DNA of 43,334 nucleotides. Source: Rhodoferax sp. UBA6134. GTDB taxonomy: Bacteria > Pseudomonadota > Gammaproteobacteria > Burkholderiales > Burkholderiaceae_C. How positions within the stretch are numbered: the first letter of the stretch is position 1; each line of letters begins with the position of its first letter. The stretch covers positions 1 to 43,334 of the forward strand of contig DIVK01000035.1 in assembly GCA_002422455.1 (NCBI GenBank). Reading direction: 5' to 3'. Below, piece by piece: positions 15,674 to 23,597 of this stretch. Below the pieces are notes generated by a model. It saw only the letters and a list, made by a program, of their open reading frames with translations, had not been told where the DNA came from and ran no database searches. Position numbers and translations under genes: made by a program.

Positions 15674-16168
15674 TCAGCGCGTGCGCCGCACGCGCAGCAG
15701 CTCATCCAGGATCAGGCAGGCGGCGCCGATGGTGATGGCGCTGTCGGCGACATTGAAGGCCGGGAAATGCCAGCCGCGCCAGTGAAAGTCCAGAAAATCC
15801 ACCACGTAACCATGGAGCACGCGGTCAATCACATTGCCGATGGCGCCGCCCAGAATACAGGCCAGGGCAAAAGAAAACAGTCTTTGTCCGGCGTGCGCCC
15901 TGAGCAGCCACAAGATCACCAGGGCCGCCAGCAGGCCAATGACGGTGAAGAACCAGCGCTGCCAGCCCGAAGCGCCGGCCAGAAAGGAAAATGCCGCACC
16001 GCTGTTGTGCACTCGAACCACGTTGAAGAAGCCGGTGATGAAGGTGCTGTCACCCAGGTGGTAATAACCCAGGATCAGAACCTTGGTGAACTGGTCGGCC
16101 AGCAGGATGATGAAGGCCAGGCCCAGCCACTGCAGCATGCCACTGCTGCCCTGCGGTTTGCGGGCCAT
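15674..16168 (-). CDS. lspA: Lipoprotein signal peptidase (signal peptidase II)
   Basis: This 164-aa inner-membrane aspartyl protease cleaves the signal peptide from diacylglyceryl-modified prolipoproteins. Four hydrophobic helices are visible. The catalytic Asp residues lie in GNVIDRVLHG and FNVADS. Its start codon shares one base with the ileS stop (TGATG), the classic ribF-ileS-lspA arrangement that couples lspA translation to ileS. Confidence 0.96.
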   Translation of the reverse strand: MARKPQGSSGMLQWLGLAFIILLADQFTKVLILGYYHLGDSTFITGFFNVVRVHNSGAAFSFLAGASGWQRWFFTVIGLLAALVILWLLRAHAGQRLFSFALACILGGAIGNVIDRVLHGYVVDFLDFHWRGWHFPAFNVADSAITIGAACLILDELLRVRRTR

Positions 16169-19023
16169 CAGGCGAACTGCCGGTCTTCACCGGTGCCATG
16201 CAGGTTGCCGGTGCAGCGGCCGCAAATCGTCGGGTGCGCGGGGTCGTGGCCCACGTCGTCACGGTAGTGCCAGCAGCGTTCGCATTTCTGAGCTGTCGAT
16301 GGCGTCACCTGCACCGTTCGCTGATCGTGGGCGAAGAGCCCCATGGCGGAGGTGATGAAGACGAATTTCAGGTCGTCGCCGAGAGACGCCAGTGCTTCCA
16401 GGTCGGGCGCTGGCAGTCCCAGCGTGACATTGGCCTGCAGCGACGAGCCAACCTTGCCTGCGGCGCGCAGGGCCTCGATATCCTTGTTGACCAGGTTGCG
16501 AATGTCACGAATGCGGCTCCATTTGGCTAGCAGTGCTTCATCGGGCGCGGCCAGTTGTGCGTAGGTTTCCAGAAAAATCGACTCCGAGTCGCCCAGCACC
16601 TGCCAGGCCTCCTCGGCGGTGAAGCTCAAAAACGGTGCCATCCAGCGCAGCATGGCGTGCGTGATCTGGTGCAAGGCGGTCTGGGCGCTGCGCCGGGCCA
16701 GTGATTTGGGGGCCGTGGTGTAGAGCCGGTCCTTGAGTACGTCAAGGTAGAACGCGCCCAGGTCTTCCGAGCAGTAAATTTGCAGCCTGGCTACCACCGG
16801 GTGGAATTCGTACATCTCATAGTGCGCCAGAATGTCGGCCTGCAGCTGCGCGGCACGGCTCAGGGCGTAGCGGTCGATCTCCAGCAACTGGTCGGCCGGC
16901 ACGGCATCCTTGACCTGGTCGAAGTCGCTGATGTTGGCCAGCAAAAACTTCAGCGTGTTGCGGATGCGGCGGTAGGTGTCCACCACGCGCGCCAGAATCT
17001 TGTCGTCGATGCCGAGGTCGCCCGAGTAATCGGTGGCGGCGCACCACAGGCGGATGATCTCGGCGCCCATCTTGTCGCTGACCTCTTGCGGCGCCACCAC
17101 GTTGCCTTCGCTCTTGCTCATCTTGCGGCCTTTGCCGTCCACGGTGAAGCCGTGGGTCAGCAGGCCCTTGTAGGGGGCGTGGCCGTACATGGCGCAGGCG
17201 GTGAGCAGCGAGCTGTGGAACCAGCCGCGGTGCTGGTCGTGACCTTCCAGATACAGGTCGGCCGGCCAGGCGGATTGCGCGGCATGGCTGTGTTTGAGCA
17301 CGTGGAAGTGGGTCGTGCCGGAATCGAACCAGACGTCCAGAATGTCGGTGCTCTTGGTGTAATGCGGCGCGTCGTCCCCGATGAGGGACTCGGGCGTGGC
17401 CTTGCTCCAGGCTTCAATGCCTCCGGCCGCGACCATGGCCGCCGCGGTGTCCATCAGTTCCATGGTGCGCGGGTGCAGCTCGCCGGTGGCGACGTGGATG
17501 AAGAAGGGCAGCGGCACGCCCCAGTTGCGCTGGCGGCTGATGCACCAGTCGGGCCGCCCGGCAATCATGTCGCGCAGGCGGGTTTTGCCGTTTTCCGGGT
17601 AGAAGGTGGTTTCTTCGATGGCGGCCAGGGCGAGCTGGCGCAAGGTCTTGCCGGCCTTGTCTTGCGTGAAAACACCATCGCCCTCATCCATGCGCACAAA
17701 CCATTGCGCGGCAGCGCGGTAGATCACCGGCGTCTTGTGGCGCCAGCAATGCGGATAGCTGTGTACGATGTCCTGCGTGGCAAACAGGCTGCCGGCCGCA
17801 CGCAGGGTGTTGATGATCTCGGGGCAGGCTTTCCAGATGTTGAGGCCGCCGAACAGCGCCAGCTCGTCCACATAGCGGCCATTGCCCTGCACCGGGTTCT
17901 GGATGTCGTCGTAGGCGATGCCGTTGGCCACACAGGAGTTGAAGTCTTCCACACCATAGGCCGGCGCCGCATGCACGATGCCGGTGCCGTCCTCGGCGGT
18001 GGCGTAGTCGGCCAGAAACACCGGGCTGACACGGTCAAAACCGGTATGCACATGGGCCAGCGGGTGCTTGAACTTCAGCAGCGCGAGTTTTTCACCCAGG
18101 CAGGTGGCCAGCACCGTGCCGCTGAGCTGGTAGCGCTCCATGCACTTGTCCACCAGCGTCGCCGCCAGCAGCAGCAGGCCGCGCTCGGTGTTCACTAGCG
18201 CATATTCCAGCGCAGGGTTGAGGTTGAGCGCCTGGTTGGCGGGGAGGGTCCAGGCGGTGGTGGTCCAGATGACGGCGAAAGCGTCCTTGGTCAGCGTCTT
18301 CAGGCCGAAGGCCGCGAACAGTTTTTCCGGCTCGGCGCACTTGAAGCCCACGTCCAGCGTTTGCGACTTCTTGTCGGCGTATTCGATCTCGAACTCGGCC
18401 AGCGAGGAGCCGCAGTCAAAGCACCAGTAGACGGGTTTCAGGCCACGGTAGACGAAGCCGCGCTCCATGATACGTTTCAAGGCTCGGATTTCATTGGCCT
18501 CGTTGTTGAAATCCATGGTGCGGTAGGGGTTGTCCCACTCGCCGAGCACGCCCAGGCGCTTGAAGTCGGCCATCTGCCCGGCAATCTGCTCGGCGGCAAA
18601 GGCGCGGCACCTGGCCTGGAACTCGGCGCGGGCAGTCAGGCTATCTTCAGCGGACGTGGGGGCCAGCTTTTTGCCGTGCAGTTTTTCAATCGCGTTCTCG
18701 ATCGGCAGGCCGTGGCAGTCCCAGCCCGGCACGTAGATGGCGTCCATGCCCAGGAGCTGCCGCGCCTTGACGATCATGTCCTTGAGGATTTTGTTGACCG
18801 CGTGCCCGATGTGAATTTTGCCGTTGGCATAGGGCGGGCCGTCGTGCAGCACAAATTTGGGCGCGCCGGCGCGAGCCGCCCGCAGCTTTTTGTAAATGCC
18901 TTTGTCTTCCCAGTCTTGGACCCAGCCCGGCTCGCGTTTGGGCAGGTCGCCGCGCATCGGAAAGGGTGTGTCGGGCAGGTTGAGGGTGCTGCGGTAGTCG
19001 GTTTTGTTGGTGGCGTCGGTCAT
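16168..19023 (-). CDS. ileS: Isoleucyl-tRNA synthetase
   Basis: This 951-aa class I synthetase charges tRNA-Ile. HIGH is at H71-H74 (KIHIGHAVNKIL) and KMSKS at K634-S638. The editing domain lies between them, and the C-terminal zinc finger reads CERCWHY...CGRC. The length matches the bacterial zinc-finger type, which usually goes with mupirocin-sensitive housekeeping IleS. I placed the start at ATG 19023 (MTDATNKTDYRSTLNL), since longer in-frame extension runs through a dispersed inverted repeat and is not protein-like. It lies 116 bases after ribF and is coupled to lspA. Confidence 0.96.
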   Translation of the reverse strand: MTDATNKTDYRSTLNLPDTPFPMRGDLPKREPGWVQDWEDKGIYKKLRAARAGAPKFVLHDGPPYANGKIHIGHAVNKILKDMIVKARQLLGMDAIYVPGWDCHGLPIENAIEKLHGKKLAPTSAEDSLTARAEFQARCRAFAAEQIAGQMADFKRLGVLGEWDNPYRTMDFNNEANEIRALKRIMERGFVYRGLKPVYWCFDCGSSLAEFEIEYADKKSQTLDVGFKCAEPEKLFAAFGLKTLTKDAFAVIWTTTAWTLPANQALNLNPALEYALVNTERGLLLLAATLVDKCMERYQLSGTVLATCLGEKLALLKFKHPLAHVHTGFDRVSPVFLADYATAEDGTGIVHAAPAYGVEDFNSCVANGIAYDDIQNPVQGNGRYVDELALFGGLNIWKACPEIINTLRAAGSLFATQDIVHSYPHCWRHKTPVIYRAAAQWFVRMDEGDGVFTQDKAGKTLRQLALAAIEETTFYPENGKTRLRDMIAGRPDWCISRQRNWGVPLPFFIHVATGELHPRTMELMDTAAAMVAAGGIEAWSKATPESLIGDDAPHYTKSTDILDVWFDSGTTHFHVLKHSHAAQSAWPADLYLEGHDQHRGWFHSSLLTACAMYGHAPYKGLLTHGFTVDGKGRKMSKSEGNVVAPQEVSDKMGAEIIRLWCAATDYSGDLGIDDKILARVVDTYRRIRNTLKFLLANISDFDQVKDAVPADQLLEIDRYALSRAAQLQADILAHYEMYEFHPVVARLQIYCSEDLGAFYLDVLKDRLYTTAPKSLARRSAQTALHQITHAMLRWMAPFLSFTAEEAWQVLGDSESIFLETYAQLAAPDEALLAKWSRIRDIRNLVNKDIEALRAAGKVGSSLQANVTLGLPAPDLEALASLGDDLKFVFITSAMGLFAHDQRTVQVTPSTAQKCERCWHYRDDVGHDPAHPTICGRCTGNLHGTGEDRQFA

Positions 19024-19040
19024 GGCAGTGCTTCGTGAGG

Positions 19041-19117
19041 GCTTCGACAGGCTCAGCCCGAACGCAAGTAGGGGTGCAAACAGGAATAACAGCCGGTCGC
19101 CCTGAGCCTGTCGAAGG
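19041..19117. repeat. Inverted pair of CTTCGACAGGCTCAG repeats between ribF and ileS
   Basis: CTTCGACAGGCTCAG (19042-19056) and its exact reverse complement (19102-19116) flank 45 bases. Both arms are followed by CCGAACG-like or CGACCGG-like extensions. The same 15-mer occurs at 25188-25202. It would form a strong hairpin in the ribF-ileS transcript. From memory this sequence is a widespread extragenic repeat in proteobacteria. Confidence 0.7.
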
Positions 19118-19139
19118 GCTGCGACGGATAGGGGAGCGT

Positions 19140-20150
19140 CTAAATTCGGTCGCGCGTCGTTTGACGGCTGGTGCCTGCGTGCATCGACGAGAAATAGCTC
19201 CGTGCGTCCTCGCAATCCCTGGCGATGCCCGATTTCAGGCTGTCCAGACCATCGTATTTGAGTTCGCCGTGCAGTTTGTGTAGCAGTTCCACGCGGATGA
19301 TTTTACCGTACGCCTCTTCTGCACCCAGACTCGTGGGCCAGTCCAGGCAGTGAGTTTCCAGCAGCACCCGCCCGCCGTTCACGTCATCCGGGTCCAGCGA
19401 CGGACGAATGCCCAGGTTGGCCACACCGGCCAGCGGCGTGGTCGTCAGGCCATGCACCAATACGACGAAGATGCCGCTGGCGGCGGGTTTCCAGTGGACA
19501 AAGCGCAGGTTCAGCGTTCGAAAACCCAGCTCGCGCCCGAGCTTGCGGCCATGCACCACGTGCCCCGAGATGCGGTAGGGCCGCCCCAGCAGCCGGGCAG
19601 CATCGTCCATGCGTCCTTGCGACAGGGCTTCGCGCACGGCGGAACTGGACACCCGAAGGCCATGCACTTCATAGCTGTTCATGCGCGCCACGTCAAAGCC
19701 TTGCGTCTCGCCGGCGGCATCGAGCATGGCGTAGTCGCCCGCGCGCCTGGCGCCAAACCGGAAATCATCGCCCACCAGAATGTAGTCCGCACCCAGTCCC
19801 CGCACCAGCACCTCGTCGATAAAGCCTTGGGGTGAAAGCGAGGCCAGCCGCGCATCGAAAGGCAAGACCACGGTCTGGTCCACGCCGCACCCAGCCAGAT
19901 CGGTCAGCTTGTCGCGCAGGCTGCAAATCCGGGCCGGCGCCAGCTCGGGTTTGTGGGTGACAGCCGCGAAATAGTCGCGCGGATGCGGCTCAAAGGTCAG
20001 GACGCAGCTGGGGATGCCGCGCTGCTGGGCCTCGCCGCGCACGAGCGCCAGCATGGCCTGGTGGCCCCGATGCACGCCGTCGAAGCTGCCGATCGTCAGC
20101 GCGCAGGACTGGGCGACGCCGGGGTGATGGAAACCGCGAAAAACCTTCAT
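19140..20150 (-). CDS. ribF: Bifunctional riboflavin kinase/FAD synthetase
   Basis: This 336-aa cytoplasmic enzyme phosphorylates riboflavin to FMN and adenylylates FMN to FAD. The N-terminal nucleotidyltransferase domain shows GSFDGVHRGHQAML and TFEPHPRDYF. The C-terminal flavokinase domain (from about residue 190) shows GRPYRISGHVVHGRKLGRELGFRT (family region), then NLGIRPSLD. No strong ribosome binding site precedes ATG 20150; the 20 bases before it belong to an AT-rich repeat-like stretch. It heads the ribF-ileS-lspA cluster. Confidence 0.95.
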   Translation of the reverse strand: MKVFRGFHHPGVAQSCALTIGSFDGVHRGHQAMLALVRGEAQQRGIPSCVLTFEPHPRDYFAAVTHKPELAPARICSLRDKLTDLAGCGVDQTVVLPFDARLASLSPQGFIDEVLVRGLGADYILVGDDFRFGARRAGDYAMLDAAGETQGFDVARMNSYEVHGLRVSSSAVREALSQGRMDDAARLLGRPYRISGHVVHGRKLGRELGFRTLNLRFVHWKPAASGIFVVLVHGLTTTPLAGVANLGIRPSLDPDDVNGGRVLLETHCLDWPTSLGAEEAYGKIIRVELLHKLHGELKYDGLDSLKSGIARDCEDARSYFSSMHAGTSRQTTRDRI

Positions 20151-20212
20151 TGGATTGTTATCTTTTTGATAGCAGGCGATGCCGAGGAAGAAAGCGCCTG
20201 ACGCTGAATGGT
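20151..20212 (-). repeat. Degenerate GCTATC/GATAAC repeat in the ribF leader
   Basis: On the minus strand GCTATC-AAAAA-GATAAC lies 10 bases before the ribF start codon, preceded by a GCGCTTTCTTCC block. This is the same order of blocks as in the mltB signal-peptide repeat at 6845-6908, with several changes. The remaining region up to 20370 holds a -10-like TATATT (20226-20231) facing the HNH gene, and nothing else I can name. Confidence 0.35.
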
Positions 20213-20370
20213 CATGAAAACAGGGTATATTGTGTCTCAGTGGTGGAGGGTGACGTTTCCCCCGCTGCCGGAAGGCCGGTGTCAGTGGTTCTAATGTGTT
20301 GAAGACAGAGCTTTCGGCGATGCCGTTGGGGGCTGTCCTGCAATGTTTCAGAAGTTCCGGGAGGCGTGTT

Positions 20371-20928
20371 TTGAAAGTCTTGAAGCTGTCAGCCCAGGGG
20401 CTGCCCCAGTCGTGGATTTCGCTTGAGCAGGCGGTGATTCATTACGCCGCGCAGGAAGTGCGCTGGGAGATGGGCGTCCGGATCGCGGTGTTCCATGGCG
20501 GGCACAATGCAATCACAGGTGAACAGTCCGTCATCACGGTCAACAGCATCATTGGCACCCGGGGCGTGCCCGGCATCAATCCCTTTGCGCTCAAACCAGG
20601 GTTGACCAACAGCAAACTGTTCGCCCGGGACCGCAATCTCTGCGCCTATTGCGGCAGTCATTTCCATGAAGAAGCGCTGACGCGTGAGCACATCATCCCG
20701 TTTGCCCAGAACGGCATCGACACCTGGATGAATGTGGTCACCGCATGCCGCCCCTGCAACCACCGCAAGAGCCACCGCACGCCCGAGCAGGCCAGCATGC
20801 CGCTGCTGTACGCACCTTACACACCCAGCCTGTGGGAAGACTTCATTTTGCGCAACCGCCGCATTCTGGCTGACCAGATGGAGTTCCTGATGGCGCACGT
20901 GCCGAAGTCATCCCGGCTGCTTGCCTGA
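20371..20928 (+). CDS. HNH endonuclease family protein
   Basis: This 185-aa cytoplasmic protein has an HNH fold with zinc cysteines in CAYCG and CRPCNHRK and the catalytic LTREHIIPF motif. The N-terminal half (LKLSAQGLPQSWISLEQAV) is conserved in betaproteobacterial homologues as I recall them. No ATG fits the family start. I chose TTG 20371 because GGGAGG at 20359-20364 is six bases upstream and the encoded sequence then begins with LKVLKLSAQ. An in-frame ATG at 20335 has no such site. No restriction or toxin partner is adjacent. The role is unknown; DNA nicking or repair is plausible. Confidence 0.8.
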   Translation: MKVLKLSAQGLPQSWISLEQAVIHYAAQEVRWEMGVRIAVFHGGHNAITGEQSVITVNSIIGTRGVPGINPFALKPGLTNSKLFARDRNLCAYCGSHFHEEALTREHIIPFAQNGIDTWMNVVTACRPCNHRKSHRTPEQASMPLLYAPYTPSLWEDFILRNRRILADQMEFLMAHVPKSSRLLA

Positions 20929-20935
20929 GCATCTT

Positions 20936-20962
20936 GAAAACGGTGGCGCATCAGGCCACCGT
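20936..20962 (-). terminator. Intrinsic terminator after the DUF3297 gene
   Basis: Read on the minus strand, an 8-bp stem (ACGGTGGC/GCCACCGT, 20940-20947 and 20955-20962) with a 7-base loop is followed by TTTTC. It lies 23 bases beyond the stop of the DUF3297 gene and also just after the convergent HNH gene. Confidence 0.55.
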
Positions 20963-20985
20963 CAGGCGGGCGCGAACGGCCGCCC

Positions 20986-21234
20986 CTACCGATAAAACGC
21001 TTCAACCTTCCCCTTCAGTTTGATCAGCAAGGGTTTGCCTTTGCGGTCCAGCGTTTTACCGGCGGGCACCTTGATCCAGCCTTCGCTGACGCAGTATTCC
21101 TCGACATCCGAGCGCTCCTTGTCGTTGAAGCGAATGCCAATGTCATGTTCGAACACGGCGGCGACATGGTGGGGGCTGCGCGGGTCAGCGGACAGGTGGT
21201 CGGGCAGAGCAGGGCGTTGAGTGGTTTCGTTCAT
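20986..21234 (-). CDS. DUF3297 family small protein
   Basis: This 82-aa, charged, soluble protein contains PDHLSADPRSPHHVAAVFEHDIGIRFNDKERSDVEEYCVSEGWI in family order, the hallmark of DUF3297. It is sometimes annotated as a glutathione-peroxidase-like protein, but no Cys or Sec catalytic motif is present beyond one Cys in EEYCVSEGW. Function unknown. It may be co-transcribed with the small open frame just upstream on the same strand. Confidence 0.8.
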   Translation of the reverse strand: MNETTQRPALPDHLSADPRSPHHVAAVFEHDIGIRFNDKERSDVEEYCVSEGWIKVPAGKTLDRKGKPLLIKLKGKVEAFYR

Positions 21235-21262
21235 GGGTATCTTTTGTTCATGTGACGCGAAT

Positions 21263-21433
21263 TCACGTCGATTCTCCGGGATTTTCCTTCAAGGGTGACA
21301 CGCCCAGTTCGGCGCACAGCTTTTGCACGGTGTCGCGCAGCAGTGCCACTTCCGCCTCGGGCCGCTCGATGCGCCCGGCGGTGCTGTCGCTGTCGAGGGG
21401 TGCGGCGGGCGGGCTGGAGGTGGTCAAGGTCAT
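21263..21433 (-). CDS. Possible small protein upstream of the DUF3297 gene
   Basis: A 56-codon frame starts at ATG 21433 and fills most of the gap between purN and the DUF3297 gene. The N-terminus is Ser/Thr/Pro rich, then an amphipathic, heptad-like helix follows (RPEAEVALLRDTVQKLCAELGV). The 13-base gap to the divergent purN start leaves little room for promoters. No ribosome binding site stands out. I do not recognise the protein; it could be a chance frame. Confidence 0.35.
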   Translation of the reverse strand: MTLTTSSPPAAPLDSDSTAGRIERPEAEVALLRDTVQKLCAELGVSPLKENPGEST

Positions 21434-21446
21434 AATTCGTTCAGGT

Positions 21447-22040
21447 ATGAAAAACATCGTTATTTTGATCTCTGGCGGCGGCTCCAACATGGCCGCCATC
21501 GTGAATGCGGCCCGTCGTGAGGATTGGGCAGAAAAATGGGGCGCGCGCGTGGCGGCGGTCATCAGCAACAGGGCGGACGCCCGGGGGCTGCTGTTTGCGC
21601 GGGAGCTAGGTCTGGCCACTGAAGTGCTGGAGCATAAGACCTTTGCCTCGCGTGAGGCATTTGATGAGGCGCTGGCCGGGGTGATTGAACGTTACGACGA
21701 ACCGGGCCAACCGGCGCTGCTGGTGCTGGCCGGCTTCATGCGCATCCTCACCCCCGGCTTTGTCAGCCGTTATGCGGGGCGGCTGCTCAACATCCATCCC
21801 TCGCTGTTGCCTGCTTTTCCGGGGTTGAACACGCACCAGCGTGCGCTGGACGCCGGCTGCAAATTCGCCGGAGCCACGGTGCATCAGGTGACGGCTGATC
21901 TGGACTACGGGCCGATCCTGGCGCAGGCCGTGGTGCCGGTGTTGCCGGGGGACACTGCCGACCTGCTGGCGGCACGGGTGCTGACGCAAGAGCATCAGAT
22001 CTACCCGCGGGCAATTGCTGAGTTGCTGCAAAAACGGTAG
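21447..22040 (+). CDS. purN: Phosphoribosylglycinamide formyltransferase
   Basis: This 197-aa cytoplasmic enzyme transfers a formyl group from 10-formyl-THF to GAR, the third step of purine synthesis. Visible motifs are the N-terminal VILISGGGSNMAAIV, the catalytic Asn and His in LLNIHPSLLPAFPG, and the loop AGATVHQVTADLDYGPILAQ (in family context). I chose ATG 21447 because it gives the standard start KNIVILISGGGS. A -10-like CATAAT lies 10 bases before it, so the leader may be very short. It stands alone, not in a pur operon. Confidence 0.94.
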   Translation: MKNIVILISGGGSNMAAIVNAARREDWAEKWGARVAAVISNRADARGLLFARELGLATEVLEHKTFASREAFDEALAGVIERYDEPGQPALLVLAGFMRILTPGFVSRYAGRLLNIHPSLLPAFPGLNTHQRALDAGCKFAGATVHQVTADLDYGPILAQAVVPVLPGDTADLLAARVLTQEHQIYPRAIAELLQKR

Positions 22041-22160
22041 CCACCCAGGCGCCCGACATGCCCCGCTGCCAGAGCCTGCCGCAACGGTAGCGGTCTGGCC
22101 TGGGATGGCGGGCCATCGGCAGGGTGTCTGTACACACGGAATTTTCAGGAGATGCAAGAC

Positions 22161-22547
22161 ATGGATTCACAGTTTGAAAAAGGCCTGGCAACCCGCAAGC
22201 AGGTCATGGGCGAGGACTTTGTGGCCAGGGCTTTGGGCCAGGTCACCGATTTCACGCAGCCACTGCAACAGCACATCACCCGCAATGCCTGGGGCGACGT
22301 CTGGCAGCGCGAGGGGTTGGACCTGAAAACCCGCAGCCTGATCACGGTGGCCATGCTGACCGCGCTGGGCAAGCAACACGAACTCAAGGGCCACGTGCGA
22401 GGGGCACTGAACAATGGTGCCACGGTACGCGAAATTCAAGAGGTGCTGCTGCACGCAACCATTTACTGCGGCGTACCCGCGTCGGTGGAGGCATTTCGCT
22501 CGGCGGCGGAGGTGGTGGACGAGCCGGCGCCGGCGCGCGGTACGTAA
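22161..22547 (+). CDS. 4-carboxymuconolactone decarboxylase-like protein
   Basis: This 128-aa protein of the AhpD-like/CMD fold shows NAWGDVWQREGLDLKTRSL and ALGKQHELKGHVRGALNNGAT, with GVPASVEAFR near the end, matching PcaC of the protocatechuate branch of the beta-ketoadipate pathway. No other pca gene is nearby, so a stand-alone decarboxylase or a related activity is possible. I chose ATG 22161 because AGGAG at 22147-22151 is nine bases upstream; the ATG at 22152 is too close to that site. A convergent IclR regulator, a family that often controls aromatic catabolism, lies across the tRNA gene. Confidence 0.82.
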   Translation: MDSQFEKGLATRKQVMGEDFVARALGQVTDFTQPLQQHITRNAWGDVWQREGLDLKTRSLITVAMLTALGKQHELKGHVRGALNNGATVREIQEVLLHATIYCGVPASVEAFRSAAEVVDEPAPARGT

Positions 22548-22597
22548 CGCAGCACCGCCACGCCAGGGGCTGCGGCGCCTGATGACGGTATCATCCA

Positions 22598-22619
22598 GCA
22601 CTTGCGTTTTTGCAAGTGC
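22598..22619 (+). terminator. Hairpin after the decarboxylase-like gene
   Basis: GCACTTGC (22598-22605) and GCAAGTGC (22612-22619) make an 8-bp stem with loop GTTTTT, 50 bases after the stop codon and before the tRNA gene. There is no long T-run after the stem, so termination is only a suggestion. A second inverted repeat, CCAGCA/TGCTGG (22650-22655, 22665-22670), lies just before the tRNA. Confidence 0.4.
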
Positions 22620-22676
22620 GGTGCGTTTTCTCCCACGCAATCAAAAACACCAGCAGCATATTTTTGCTGGCAAAGA

Positions 22677-22753
22677 CTGCCCGTAGCTCAGTTGGATAGA
22701 GCAACAGCCTTCTAAGCTGTGGGTCGGGGGTTCGATCCCCTCCGGGCAGACCA
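22677..22753 (+). tRNA. tRNA-Arg (anticodon UCU)
   Basis: A complete 77-base cloverleaf is present. The acceptor CTGCCCG pairs with CGGGCAG, the D arm is TAGCTCAGTTGGATAGAGCA, and the anticodon stem-loop ACAGC-CTTCTAA-GCTGT gives anticodon TCT. The T arm has GTTCGATC, and CCA is encoded (22751-22753). It reads the rare AGA/AGG codons. A -10-like TATTTT lies at 22659-22664. Confidence 0.95.
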
Positions 22754-22773
22754 GAAAAAAGATTGTTTTTCCG

Positions 22774-23523
22774 CTACTGCGCCAGTTGTCGCGACAGCAG
22801 GCTGCAGGTGGCCACCAGCAATTTTGCATACTCCCCCAGTTTGCCTTCCATGCGATGCCGTGAGCCGGCCACGGCCACGGCCAGCGTCTCTCCATGGAGG
22901 CTGATGAAGGTCGCCAGCGCCCACACGTCGTCCACATTTTCGCCGCGCGTCACGAAGTAGCCGGCGCGACGACTCTGCAAGATGTCGTCGATCAGGGCCT
23001 GCGGGTCGGCGATGGTTGCCTCGGTGATGTTGGCCAATGGCCGATTTTCCAGCCAACCGCGCAGTTCCGCTTCCTTGAGGCTGCCGAGCAAGGCCTTGCC
23101 GATCGAGCTGGATGTCAAAGGCTTGATGTCGCCCGGTCTGGCCGAGTAGCGGATGGAGTGCAGACCCTCGATGACCTGCAGGTAAACGACCGTATCGCCT
23201 TGTCGCTTGCCGAGAATGACGGTCTCGCGCGAGGCGTCGCGCAGTTGTTCAAGAAGTGGTGTGGCCCGTTCGATGAAGGGGTCCTTTTCATAAATGTCGC
23301 GCGCCACGTCGTACAGGCGCTTGGTTGGGTACAGCGCGCGTGGACGGGTGAGGGAATAGAGATAACCGCGTGCCGTCAGCGTCGTGACGATCGCATGGCA
23401 GGTGCTTTTGGGGATATTGACCGTCTCGGCCAGGTCCGTCAGGGACAGCGGCCGCTGGTTGGCCTGGAATGCTTCGAGGATGTCGATGAGCCGTTCGATG
23501 GCAGTGACGTTGGTTCCGGACAT
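22774..23523 (-). CDS. IclR family transcriptional regulator
   Basis: This 249-aa DNA-binding protein has an N-terminal winged helix-turn-helix (LSLTDLAETVNIPKSTCHAI, within residues 10-60). A C-terminal effector-binding domain has the family stretch SIGKALLGSLKEAEL and RRAGYFVTRGENVDDV. IclR proteins bind small acids or aromatics. I chose ATG 23523, which gives the usual SGTNVTAIERLIDILEAF start; the longer frame overlaps a region of poor coding character. Its target is unknown. The convergent carboxymuconolactone-decarboxylase-like gene is the only nearby candidate. Confidence 0.92.
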   Translation of the reverse strand: MSGTNVTAIERLIDILEAFQANQRPLSLTDLAETVNIPKSTCHAIVTTLTARGYLYSLTRPRALYPTKRLYDVARDIYEKDPFIERATPLLEQLRDASRETVILGKRQGDTVVYLQVIEGLHSIRYSARPGDIKPLTSSSIGKALLGSLKEAELRGWLENRPLANITEATIADPQALIDDILQSRRAGYFVTRGENVDDVWALATFISLHGETLAVAVAGSRHRMEGKLGEYAKLLVATCSLLSRQLAQ

Positions 23524-23597
23524 GAGGATGGCTTTCTTTGAGTGTGGCGATGACCCCGACCTGCTGGACAAGCTGCCGTGCAAGGCGTATTTTCCGT

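Noticed and set aside
16780..18198. 472-codon plus-strand frame opposite ileS
   Set aside because: Antisense to conserved synthetase domains, no ribosome binding site, no recognisable motif.
19024..19215. N-terminal extension of IleS
   Set aside because: Would translate the dispersed inverted repeat and overlap ribF; family alignment by eye begins at MTDATNKTDY.
20226..20231. TATATT as a firm promoter for the HNH gene
   Set aside because: It is a reasonable -10, but the bases at -35 do not resemble the consensus; kept only as a remark.
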